A stretch of DNA of 44,911 nucleotides from Prevotella sp. UBA3294. Its GTDB lineage: Bacteria > Bacteroidota > Bacteroidia > Bacteroidales > Bacteroidaceae. The notes under the pieces are model-generated. The model was not told the DNA's origin. It saw only the letters and a program-made list of their open reading frames with translations, and did no database searches. This document shows positions 26,608 to 34,543 of the stretch, in pieces; position 1 is the first letter of the stretch; each line of letters begins with the position of its first letter. Made by a program: the position numbers and the translations under genes. The DNA is taken from the NCBI GenBank assembly GCA_002361535.1, contig DETG01000038.1:6957-51867 (forward strand), read 5' to 3'.

Positions 26608-28101
26608 ATGAAGCGATACCTATTATATATAATAATGTATATGAGCAGTGTCTGGGTAATGGCAACGCAAACCGACTCGGCACGTATTGACCATCTGTCA
26701 TTAGGACGAATGGTTGACAAGGATGCAATGGCGAATCCTGCATTGCATGGGAAGATGTATGCCACATCGTATTCGCAGATAGCTCTTGCCTGGGACTATC
26801 GTCACCAGACAGAGGCGATTGTTGAGGAGAAAGGTGATGGCTTCTCCCTTCCCTCCATTGGTGTCGATACCTATCTGCATCTGTCAGACAAAACGGCTGT
26901 ATGGGGCACCGCCTCCTATCTGTCGGGTAGGAAACGGAACATCGTGTGGAATTCCACTTCAGACTACGATCTGCTGCAGCCGTATGTGCTGGCAGATACC
27001 TTGGGTGGTGATACACGTCTGGAACGGTACGCATTCTCGGGCGGCTATGCCTCGGAGACCCATCATTGGCTCCTGGGGGCAGAGATGTTGTTCCGGGCAG
27101 AGCAGGAATACCGTGACCAGGATCCCCGTATGCGGGGTGTCGTTACTGACCTTACCCTCCGTCTCGGTGCCGGTCGTGATATCTGTACTTACCGTTTGGG
27201 AGCAGCCGTGGAGGCCAATATCTATAAGCAGACGAACACCGTGGAGTTCTATAACGAGGAAGGGGTCATCCCTGAATACCAGATGACAGGCTTGGGAACG
27301 GAATATGCGCGTTTCTCTGGTGATAAGCGCAGTATCTATTATGAGGGTGGGGGAATGGCACTCTTGCTTCATCTCTCTCCTCTTCATTCACGGGGCTTTT
27401 ATGCCGATGTGTCGTTAGACGAACACCGCTACCATCGCAAACTGGCTGATTATAACTCGATGCCGCTCACTGATCTCTATCGTGAACATGTGGGTGCAAC
27501 CATAGGATGGAAACGGCAGACGGAGAAGAAGATGGCACTCTTCGCACAGGTGGATTACACCAAACGGACAGGTGACGAACATGTCGGTGGAACGTCGGAT
27601 GCCCGCTACTTCCCCACCATTGCCTGTCTGACCCTTTACAAAAACCATCTCCTTGATGCAGCCTTGGGCGCCCTCTATGGACATGACCACTGGCATGTTG
27701 CATTACGTGCAGGTTATCGGAGTCACACAGAGGAATATGTCTATCCCCATCGGCAACTTGATTACCAGTCGGCTTTTGGTGAACTGCGGGGACAACTCTT
27801 CATTCCCACCTCCTCGCCATGGAGCCTGAAAGTGGATGCCCATGCCGCCTATGTGGGCCATCTTGATGATACGGTGACGATGCCGTATGCCAATATGGAC
27901 GGGAAGATCACGAGGATGGTGGATCATATGGTTACCTTTGCCAAAGCCAACTACACCGATCTGGGTGCCAGTGTGCGAGGCGATTATACATGGGGACATA
28001 CACGCTACGGCCTATTCGCAGAACTGGGCGGTGGCATGGTGATGTGCTCCGCCAGTGCCCGTCAGTACGATGTTCACCTTTCAGTAGGAATCACTTTTTA
28101 A
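26608..28101 (+). CDS. Outer-membrane beta-barrel protein, probably DUF6850 family
   Basis: A 497-residue protein with a signal peptide (MKRYLLYIIMYMSSVWVMA). Alternating hydrophobic/aromatic beta-strand patterns run throughout, and the C-terminus (YDVHLSVGITF) ends in phenylalanine, as expected for an outer-membrane barrel. The N-terminal DAMANPALHGKMYATSYSQIALAW resembles proteins I recall being labelled DUF6850 that accompany TonB receptors and DUF4876 lipoproteins; the family number is from memory. The ATG at 26608 lies one base after the previous stop and gives a clean signal peptide. It has no plug domain, so it is not itself a TonB receptor. Confidence 0.75.
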   Translation: MKRYLLYIIMYMSSVWVMATQTDSARIDHLSLGRMVDKDAMANPALHGKMYATSYSQIALAWDYRHQTEAIVEEKGDGFSLPSIGVDTYLHLSDKTAVWGTASYLSGRKRNIVWNSTSDYDLLQPYVLADTLGGDTRLERYAFSGGYASETHHWLLGAEMLFRAEQEYRDQDPRMRGVVTDLTLRLGAGRDICTYRLGAAVEANIYKQTNTVEFYNEEGVIPEYQMTGLGTEYARFSGDKRSIYYEGGGMALLLHLSPLHSRGFYADVSLDEHRYHRKLADYNSMPLTDLYREHVGATIGWKRQTEKKMALFAQVDYTKRTGDEHVGGTSDARYFPTIACLTLYKNHLLDAALGALYGHDHWHVALRAGYRSHTEEYVYPHRQLDYQSAFGELRGQLFIPTSSPWSLKVDAHAAYVGHLDDTVTMPYANMDGKITRMVDHMVTFAKANYTDLGASVRGDYTWGHTRYGLFAELGGGMVMCSASARQYDVHLSVGITF

Positions 28102-28128
28102 TTCAATAATCCATAAACAAGACAAACA

Positions 28129-29361
28129 ATGAAGAAAACAATGATGTTGAGCATCATGATGATGCTGATGTTGGGGATGACTCTTACGTCATGCTCCAGT
28201 GATGATTCTACTCCGGTAGTTCCCGTGACTTCTCTCACCTTGGAGATCCCCTCCAACTTACAAGATGTCACATTGTCAAACACGACACTTTTGATTACCA
28301 ATGTAGAGACACAAAAGGAAACCGTTGGATCTGGACAGTTCGTCAAGAGCGGTAATAATTATGAGCTGAGTGTGGCCGACCTCGAGGAAGGCACTTACAA
28401 TGTGAATGTGACCGGACATCTTGATTTTACACTGAATGGCGTTGCCGGACAGAAAGATTTCCAGGTGAGGACAGAGAATGTGAAGATCATGCGCACCGCC
28501 CCTTCGGTGAAGGTGTCGGTCTCAACGTTCACTGCGCAGGGTGGCTTCGTGATCAGTGAGATTTTCTTTGCGGGAACAAGTACAGCTGAGGGCGGCTCTT
28601 ACAGCGGAGATCAGTATATCAAGATCACCAACAACTCCGACGTAACCCTCTATGCCGACAGTATCGCTGTGGTAGAGTCGGCTTTCCTCACCACACAGAA
28701 ACAAGACTATACTCCCGACGTGATGTCAACAGATTTCTCTGTGCAGGCCTGTTATATGATTCCTGGAACAGGAAAGAGTGTGCCCGTGGAACCCGGTGCC
28801 AGTCTGACCTTGGCTGTCAATGCCATCAACCACAAGGCTGAGCAGCCTAACTCCATCGATCTGAGCAAGGCAGACTACGAGTTCTATGATGAGACATCAA
28901 ACCCGAACTTCACGGATCCCGACGGGGCTGCACCAAACCTCGACAAGTGGTACTGCTACACCGCCACGATCTATCAGTTCCACAGTCGTGGCTTCAACTC
29001 TATGGCCATCGCCAAGATGAAAATGAAGAAAGAAGACTGGCTGGCTGACAATGTCTATGATGCCACCTACCTGTTTGTTTTCGGTGACTTCTCCCGCGAA
29101 ATGACCAAGAAGGGACTTTATAAGGTTCCCAACAGCTGGATCCTCGACGGCGTGAACCTGAGTGTGGAGTCTGTGCGTGAGTGGAATGCACTGGATGCCT
29201 CTGTTGATGCTGGATGGACCTATTGCGGTAAGGTTGACCGTGATGAGTCACGCTTTAATAAGTCTGTAATCCGTAAGCAGGATGCCAACGGAAAGTATGT
29301 AGACACCAATAACTCCTCAAATGACTTCATTGCCGAGGCACCCGCTTCATTGCTGAAGTAG
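28129..29361 (+). CDS. DUF4876 lipoprotein
   Basis: A 410-residue protein with a lipoprotein signal (MKKTMMLSIMMMLMLGMTLTSC). The SSDDSTP sequence after the cysteine is an acidic, serine-rich stretch typical of surface-exported Bacteroidota lipoproteins. Residues ~33-135 form a domain shared with the 26223 lipoprotein. The remainder is the DUF4876 region (GFVISEIFFAGTSTAEGGSYSGDQYIKITNNSD onwards), whose opening resembles lamin-tail-like beta domains. It is probably exposed at the cell surface beside the receptor and barrel. It follows the barrel gene after 27 bases, so it is likely in the same operon. The biochemical role is unknown. Confidence 0.82.
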   Translation: MKKTMMLSIMMMLMLGMTLTSCSSDDSTPVVPVTSLTLEIPSNLQDVTLSNTTLLITNVETQKETVGSGQFVKSGNNYELSVADLEEGTYNVNVTGHLDFTLNGVAGQKDFQVRTENVKIMRTAPSVKVSVSTFTAQGGFVISEIFFAGTSTAEGGSYSGDQYIKITNNSDVTLYADSIAVVESAFLTTQKQDYTPDVMSTDFSVQACYMIPGTGKSVPVEPGASLTLAVNAINHKAEQPNSIDLSKADYEFYDETSNPNFTDPDGAAPNLDKWYCYTATIYQFHSRGFNSMAIAKMKMKKEDWLADNVYDATYLFVFGDFSREMTKKGLYKVPNSWILDGVNLSVESVREWNALDASVDAGWTYCGKVDRDESRFNKSVIRKQDANGKYVDTNNSSNDFIAEAPASLLK

Positions 29362-29369
29362 TCTCGAAC

Positions 29370-29391
29370 CCTCGACCCACGAAAGTCGAGG
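29370..29391. terminator. Hairpin between the DUF4876 and M16 genes
   Basis: CCTCGAC (29370-29376) and GTCGAGG (29385-29391) flank an 8-base loop and are followed by an A-run, not T's. On the plus strand it may be an attenuating or processing hairpin. It makes co-transcription of the M16 gene less certain. Confidence 0.45.
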
Positions 29392-29413
29392 ATGCGAAAC
29401 AAAAAAAACGAAT

Positions 29414-32221
29414 ATGAGAAAAACGGTTCTTTCTTTTATAGCATTGGTACTGCTGCCCTTGTCGGCAGCGGCACAGTTGCCTTCTGATCCAGCCGTGCGT
29501 AAGGGCACGCTGAAGAATGGCATGACGTACTATATTCGTCATAATGCCCGTGAGGCAGGACTGGCAGATTTTTATCTGGCTCAGCGAGTAGGGTCAATTC
29601 TTGAGGAACCTCGTCAGCGCGGACTGGCTCACTTCCTGGAGCACATGGCTTTCAATGGTACGAAGAATTTTCCTGGTAAGGGGAAGAAGTTGGGTATTGT
29701 ACCATGGTGTGAGAGCATCGGTGTGAAGTTCGGTGCGAACCTCAATGCCTACACTTCCGTAGATCAAACAGTCTATCATATCGGCTCTGCCCCACTGAAA
29801 CGTGACGGCATTATCGACTCCTGCCTGTTGGTGCTGCACGACTGGAGCCATTATCTGCTCTTGGAGGATGCGGAGATTGACAAGGAACGCGGGGTGATCC
29901 ACGAAGAGTGGCGCACCCGTCGTGCCGGTATGGCCATGCAGCGCCTGATGGAGGAGGCGATGCCGAAGGTATATCAGGGAACGAAATACGAGGACTGCAT
30001 GCCTATAGGCTCGATGGACATCGTGGACCATTTCCCGTATCAGGACCTGCGCGACTATTACCAGAAATGGTATCGCCCCGACCTGCAAGCCGTCGTCGTG
30101 GTGGGTGACTTCGATGTGGATAGGATGGAGAAGAAGATCAAGAAAGTGTTCTCGTCCATCCCCTTGCCGAAGAAACGGGCCGAGAGGGTCTATTATCCCG
30201 TAAACGACAATGATTCGATGATCGTCGTTATCAAGAAAGATGCTGAACAGCCCATCGTCCTGTTTAATCTCTACCAGAAACGAGATGCCACACCCGATGC
30301 CGAGAAGAACAGTGAGAAATATTTGCGGGGGGATTATATCGATGGCTTGATCGGAACGATGCTCAACGACCGCTTTGCTGAGCTTCGTCAGCTGCCGGTA
30401 CCTCCCTACCAAAGTGCTACAGGCCGTGGCGCACAGTTCTTCCTCAGTCGCACCAAGGAAGCTTTCCACATGAGCATCAGCTGTAAACAAGACAATATCT
30501 TAGGGGGTATCATCAGTGCTGTAGGGGTAGCAGAACGTGCCCGTCAGCATGGGTTCACTCAATCTGAACTGGATCGTGCCAAGAAACTCTACCTGAATGC
30601 AGCGGAACGCCGATACAAGATGCGCGATGACTATCGTAACTCTCACTATGTGAACGACTGCGTGAACAATTTCCTGGCAGGTGAACCGTTGGTTTCTGTG
30701 GAGTTCGAGTGGGAGAATACCCGTAAGCTGGATCAGGAGGTGACACTCGCAGAGGTGAATGCCGCCGTGAAGGAGCTTATCACGGATCAAAACCAAGTGG
30801 TGGCGATGTATGCACCCGACAAGGAGAGTGTGGTGCTTCCCTCTGAACAGCAGGTGGAGCAGGTCATCTTAGCCGCTCAGCAACTCACCTATGCGCCCTA
30901 TGAGGAGACGAAGATTGCCGAAAATCTGGTGAGCCAGCTGCCTGCTCCTGGAACAATCACAGGTGAGAAGGCATATCGTCATGGCTTCACGGAGCTCACC
31001 CTTTCAAACGGGATGAAGGTGTATGTGAAGAAAACCGATTTCGAGGCAGACGCCGTCACGTTGAGCATGCAGGCCGATGGCGGTACGTCTCTCTATGGCG
31101 ATGAGGACATACCAAACTTCTCATTGATTGCCAGCGGTGTCACCGAGGCTGGCGTGGGCCAACTGGACGCCCTCAGCCTGCGCAAGGCTCTCTCTGGAAA
31201 GTCTGTTCGTGTGAGTCCTTCTGTAGGAAGTAAGGGACAGAGCATCAGCGGCAGCTCTTCGGTGAAGGATATGAAGACGATGTTTGAACTGGCCTACCTC
31301 TATTTCACACAACCTAGGAAGGACTCAACGGCCTTTGCCAGTCTGATGAATCGTACACATGCCTTCCTGACAAACCGTAACGCCTCACCGAAGGTGGACT
31401 ATAACGACTCGATCCGTGCCAACCTCTACGGACATCATCCCCGTCTGGCGCCAGTGGTGCAGAAGACCTTGGAGAAAGCCGATTATAACCGTATCTTCAA
31501 GATCTACCAGGAACGTTTCAGCGATGCTTCTAACTTCAAGACGGTGATCATGGGTAACTATGATGAGCAGCAGCTGCGAAAGTTCATCTGTCAGTATCTG
31601 GCCACACTGCCTTCTACAGGAAAGCATGAGCAGACGGATTATAGCCGTATCCCACAGATCGTGGGTGGACAGTCTGTACATAAGTTCACCAAGAAACAGG
31701 CTACACCGTTGGCAAATGTCAGTATCTATCTGACAGCTGATGTGCCTTTCACCCCGCAGAGTGACCTGGAACTCGACTTCCTGAAACGTTGTCTCTCCAT
31801 CGCTTACACAGACTCGGTACGCGAGGAGAAGGGGGGTACGTATGGCGTGAGTGTGGACTTTGGCTTGGAAAAGACCGACCAGCCGAATGCTACTTTTAAG
31901 ATCTCCTATAATGCCGATCCCAGTCGCTACGAGGAACTGAATCCCATCATCTATGCACAACTGAAGAATATTGCTGAGCGCGGTCCGTTGACCTCATCGA
32001 TGGACAAGGTGAAGCAGTATCTGGTCAAGCAATATGCACAGGCGGTGATTACCAACGATTACTGGGATTACATCATCTGGCATGAACTGGATGATGATGC
32101 CGACTTCGATAAGGACTACTGTAAGATGGTGAACGAAATGACGCCACAACAGGTGCAACGGATGGCACAGCGACTGTTGGATGCCAAACGGTGCATCGAG
32201 GTGACGATGTTGTCGGAATAG
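29414..32221 (+). CDS. M16-family zinc metallopeptidase (PqqL-like)
   Basis: A 935-residue insulinase/pitrilysin-family peptidase made of two M16 halves. The inverted zinc motif HFLEH is at 73-77, and the distal glutamate is E154 in EIDKER, about 77 residues on as in the family. The second half (from about residue 525) has the non-catalytic M16 fold. A signal peptide (MRKTVLSFIALVLLPLSAAAQ) places it in the periplasm. The size is close to E. coli PqqL. It follows the TonB/DUF4876 genes on the same strand. By analogy with FusC beside the FusA receptor in Pectobacterium, it could cleave imported peptides. General turnover of periplasmic peptides is the alternative. Confidence 0.9.
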   Translation: MRKTVLSFIALVLLPLSAAAQLPSDPAVRKGTLKNGMTYYIRHNAREAGLADFYLAQRVGSILEEPRQRGLAHFLEHMAFNGTKNFPGKGKKLGIVPWCESIGVKFGANLNAYTSVDQTVYHIGSAPLKRDGIIDSCLLVLHDWSHYLLLEDAEIDKERGVIHEEWRTRRAGMAMQRLMEEAMPKVYQGTKYEDCMPIGSMDIVDHFPYQDLRDYYQKWYRPDLQAVVVVGDFDVDRMEKKIKKVFSSIPLPKKRAERVYYPVNDNDSMIVVIKKDAEQPIVLFNLYQKRDATPDAEKNSEKYLRGDYIDGLIGTMLNDRFAELRQLPVPPYQSATGRGAQFFLSRTKEAFHMSISCKQDNILGGIISAVGVAERARQHGFTQSELDRAKKLYLNAAERRYKMRDDYRNSHYVNDCVNNFLAGEPLVSVEFEWENTRKLDQEVTLAEVNAAVKELITDQNQVVAMYAPDKESVVLPSEQQVEQVILAAQQLTYAPYEETKIAENLVSQLPAPGTITGEKAYRHGFTELTLSNGMKVYVKKTDFEADAVTLSMQADGGTSLYGDEDIPNFSLIASGVTEAGVGQLDALSLRKALSGKSVRVSPSVGSKGQSISGSSSVKDMKTMFELAYLYFTQPRKDSTAFASLMNRTHAFLTNRNASPKVDYNDSIRANLYGHHPRLAPVVQKTLEKADYNRIFKIYQERFSDASNFKTVIMGNYDEQQLRKFICQYLATLPSTGKHEQTDYSRIPQIVGGQSVHKFTKKQATPLANVSIYLTADVPFTPQSDLELDFLKRCLSIAYTDSVREEKGGTYGVSVDFGLEKTDQPNATFKISYNADPSRYEELNPIIYAQLKNIAERGPLTSSMDKVKQYLVKQYAQAVITNDYWDYIIWHELDDDADFDKDYCKMVNEMTPQQVQRMAQRLLDAKRCIEVTMLSE

Positions 32222-32240
32222 GATCTTGAATATATCATAT

Positions 32241-32268
32241 AAAAAGGTGAGCCGAGGCTCACCTTTTT
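32241..32268. terminator. Strong palindromic terminator
   Basis: AAAAAGGTGAGCC (32241-32253) and GGCTCACCTTTTT (32256-32268) form a 13-base-pair stem with flanking AT pairs and a T-run. It starts 19 bases after the M16 stop codon. Confidence 0.88.
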
Positions 32269-32273
32269 ATATG

Positions 32274-32590
32274 AATATGAGTTCGAAGAACTGTTGGATG
32301 GGAATGGCACAATAATCGATTTGAAGGCAATAGTCATTCTAACAGGATCAACAAACCTGTTTCGTAATAATCATGAAATGATAACCATCGGAACGGCAAG
32401 CACTATCTTTTTCCATTTTGGGGCATATAACTTATTTGAAGTCTTTTGAAATAGATGACAAGATGTATTTCTCACTATAAAAGGATGAATTTCGCCTTCA
32501 CACCTTCACAGGTCTGTAAGGTGTTGGGGTAGTGTAAGTTACGTGTGAAGGCTGCCTTCACGCAACTTCACACCTTTTCGAGGGGATTTT
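32274..32590. other. Non-coding stretch after the M16 gene
   Basis: No convincing gene is seen. Near 32542-32562 there is a short dyad, GTGTGAAGG with CCTTCAC, in a run of related TTCACACC and CTTCACG strings. The rest is unremarkable. Confidence 0.5.
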
Positions 32591-32594
32591 TCAC

Positions 32595-32637
32595 TCCGCA
32601 TGGCACTCGTTTCCCATCTTTGGGAAAGGAAGGTGGG
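32595..32637. repeat. Second copy of the TCCGCATGGCA module
   Basis: The 11-mer TCCGCATGGCA (32595-32605) is followed by the hairpin TTTCCCA (32610-32616) / TGGGAAA (32621-32627) and a G-rich tail. This parallels 15-50. Confidence 0.65.
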
Positions 32638-32643
32638 GGGACT

Positions 32644-32743
32644 GAAAACACTGTTTTCTATACGTAAAAACACTGTTTTCGGAGGGTAAGAACACTGTTT
32701 TGAGGCTCTAAAAACAAAGTTTTCAGAACTTAAAAAAGGGCGG
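32644..32743. repeat. 22-bp-period AAAACACTGTTTT array
   Basis: Four exact 22-base units start at 32644, 32666, 32688 and 32710; a fifth partial A-run starts at 32732. The first three contain AAAACACTGTTTT or a one-base variant, a palindrome around a central C. The remaining 8-9 bases of each unit vary. Same period and plan as 562-681. Confidence 0.8.
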
Positions 32744-32837
32744 ACTTCACATCAATTCACGCAGGGTGATTGTAGAAAATGGAAACACTTTTGAAAGTAA
32801 CGTTTTGTTGATGTCCAATTCTCGTCTGTTTACAGAT

Positions 32838-32945
32838 AAAGTAGAGTCTAATTGCAGTCCAAATAGAGTCTAAGTAATGTTTACGTAGACTCTACTTTAT
32901 GTTTACGTAGGCTTGAATTATAGTTTACGAAGACCCTATTTTGAC
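32838..32945. repeat. Second AGTAGAGTCT cluster
   Basis: Contains AAGTAGAGTCTAA and AAATAGAGTCTAA, the shared 15-mer GTAATGTTTACGTAG (32874-32888), an inverted copy AGACTCTACTTTA, and two further TTTACG(T/A)AG strings. Closely matches 241-340. Confidence 0.75.
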
Positions 32946-32997
32946 CTCATTTAGCGTCTTCTTTGAATGTCAATCAGCATCTTGTAAGTAGATTTTG

Positions 32998-33447
32998 TCA
33001 AAGATTTTTATAGTCGGGTATCTCCTCCAAGAATAAATATTTTTGATTCAGATAATCCATCTTACAGCAGATGTGCTGAAGACCATTGGAAACAATGAGA
33101 TAATCCACATGAAGTAGGAAATTATAAATGGTGATCTGGTCGAATACTTTCTGCGAAAGAGGAATCGTGGGGGCTTTGTACTCGATAATCATCCGGGGGC
33201 GTAGATCCTTATTATATAATAAGGTGTCACAACGCAACTGCTTGTCTCCCACCTGCAGCTGTACTTCGTTGGCCAACAAGCCTGACGGGTAGCCTTTATG
33301 CTCTGTCAGGAAGTGCACGAAGTGCTGGCGCACCCACTCCTCGGGAGTCAAAGCCACGTATTTTCGCCGTAGGATATCGAAAATTGATCGTTTTCCTTGC
33401 TTTTCTGCGATTTTTATTTCGTAGGGTGGTAGGTTTAATCGATACAT
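32998..33447 (-). CDS. Solitary PD-(D/E)XK nuclease-like protein (HsdR N-terminal type)
   Basis: A 149-residue protein resembling the N-terminal nuclease domain of type I restriction R subunits. The catalytic pattern is visible as D74 (RCDTLLY), E89 and K91 (IIEYKAP). No helicase, methylase or specificity gene is nearby, so this is not a restriction system. The ATG at 33447 is preferred because upstream in-frame residues would run through the divergent promoter region into the holA gene. It faces holA back to back. I recall similar small proteins being common in Bacteroidota. A role in DNA processing or repair is inference. Confidence 0.8.
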   Translation of the reverse strand: MYRLNLPPYEIKIAEKQGKRSIFDILRRKYVALTPEEWVRQHFVHFLTEHKGYPSGLLANEVQLQVGDKQLRCDTLLYNKDLRPRMIIEYKAPTIPLSQKVFDQITIYNFLLHVDYLIVSNGLQHICCKMDYLNQKYLFLEEIPDYKNL

Positions 33448-33452
33448 TTTTG

Positions 33453-33460
33453 TAATTTTG
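33453..33460 (+). promoter_or_regulatory. -7 element for holA
   Basis: TAATTTTG followed by CA matches the Bacteroidota -7 consensus. The start codon is 51 bases downstream. The TTG within it is in frame with holA and is not the start. No clear -33 element was found. Confidence 0.5.
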
Positions 33461-33476
33461 CAACCGTTAGCGTCTG

Positions 33477-33484
33477 CAAAGATA
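33477..33484 (-). promoter_or_regulatory. -7 element for the divergent nuclease-like gene
   Basis: The minus strand reads TATCTTTG (33484-33477) followed by CAG, with the start codon at 33447. It lies inside the holA leader, so the two transcripts would overlap. Confidence 0.5.
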
Positions 33485-33511
33485 ATTATTAAATTTGAAA
33501 ACAGAACAAGA

Positions 33512-34543
33512 ATGGCTGAAAAGAAGTCTGCTGGAACTACTTTTGAGGGAATCATGCGCGACCTGCAGGCCGGGCAGTTCGCTCCAGTATATGTGCTGAT
33601 GGGGGAGGAGTCCTATTATATTGACAGGATCACTGACTTTATAGCGCAACATGTACTGCGTGAGGAGGAACGGGATTTCAATCAGACCGTTGTCTTTGGA
33701 GCAGACGTGACAGCCGGGCAGGTGGCTGATATGGCCAAACGTTTCCCGATGATGGCCGAAAAACAAGTGGTGATCGTGAAGGAGGCGCAGAACATCAGGA
33801 ACTGGGAACGGCTGGAAGCTTACTTTGAAAAACCGCAGCCCACGACGGTGCTGGTTCTGGCTTATAAGAACGGTACCATCGATGGTAGGAAGAAGATCCT
33901 GTCGAAGGCACAACAGGCAGGGGTGGTTTTTGAAAGCAAGAAGAAACGCGACTATGAACTGCCGGGATTCATCGAGGGGTACCTCAAGACGAAACAGTGT
34001 ACCATCGACAACAAATCATCACAGATGATTGCTGATCATATTGGTGCTGATCTGAACCGGCTCACTTCAGAACTTGACAAGGTGGTTCTGTCGTTGCCCG
34101 AGAATGACCGTCGCATCACTCCCGATGTGGTGGAGAGGCAGATAGGGGTGAGCAAAGATTTCAATGGCTTTGAACTGAGAAATGCCATTGCAAACCGTGA
34201 CGTGATGAAGGCTAATAGGATTGTGAAATATTTTGACAACAATCCCAAAGCAGGAAGTGCCTTCATGTTAATCCCTATGCTTTTTTCTTACTTCCAAAAT
34301 CTGATGTTGGCTTATTATGCTCCCAATCGTACGAATGAAAATGATGTTGCCAAATGGTTGGATCTGAGAAGTGGATGGGCTGCCAGGGAGTATATGACCG
34401 GAATGAGAAACTATTCTGGAATGAAAGTGATGCAAATTATTGGCAAGATTCGAGAAATTGATGCCAAAAGTAAGGGCTTAGACAACCCAAATACGGAGGT
34501 TGGAGAGTTGTTGAAAGAGCTCGTAGGCTTCATTTTTCACTAA
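33512..34543 (+). CDS. holA: DNA polymerase III delta subunit (HolA)
   Basis: A 343-residue clamp-loader subunit that opens the beta sliding clamp during replication. Family segments are FAPVYVLMGEESYYIDRITDFI at the N-terminus, KRFPMMAEKQVVIVKEAQ, and the helical C-terminal part (DLNRLTSELDKVVL, FNGFELRNAIANRDV). The length is normal for the family. The ATG at 33512 in an A-rich context is chosen; the in-frame extension starting at the TTG of the -7 element is not protein. It is divergent from the nuclease-like gene and followed by a 750-base gap, so it is probably monocistronic. Confidence 0.92.
   Translation: MAEKKSAGTTFEGIMRDLQAGQFAPVYVLMGEESYYIDRITDFIAQHVLREEERDFNQTVVFGADVTAGQVADMAKRFPMMAEKQVVIVKEAQNIRNWERLEAYFEKPQPTTVLVLAYKNGTIDGRKKILSKAQQAGVVFESKKKRDYELPGFIEGYLKTKQCTIDNKSSQMIADHIGADLNRLTSELDKVVLSLPENDRRITPDVVERQIGVSKDFNGFELRNAIANRDVMKANRIVKYFDNNPKAGSAFMLIPMLFSYFQNLMLAYYAPNRTNENDVAKWLDLRSGWAAREYMTGMRNYSGMKVMQIIGKIREIDAKSKGLDNPNTEVGELLKELVGFIFH

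Noticed and set aside
29594..30490. Open frame of 298 codons on the minus strand
   Set aside because: It lies entirely inside the M16 peptidase gene, shows no recognisable protein features, and has no promoter; it is a shadow of codon bias.
32998..33447. Type I restriction system based on HsdR-like similarity
   Set aside because: Only the small nuclease domain is present. There is no helicase part and no methylase or specificity gene nearby.
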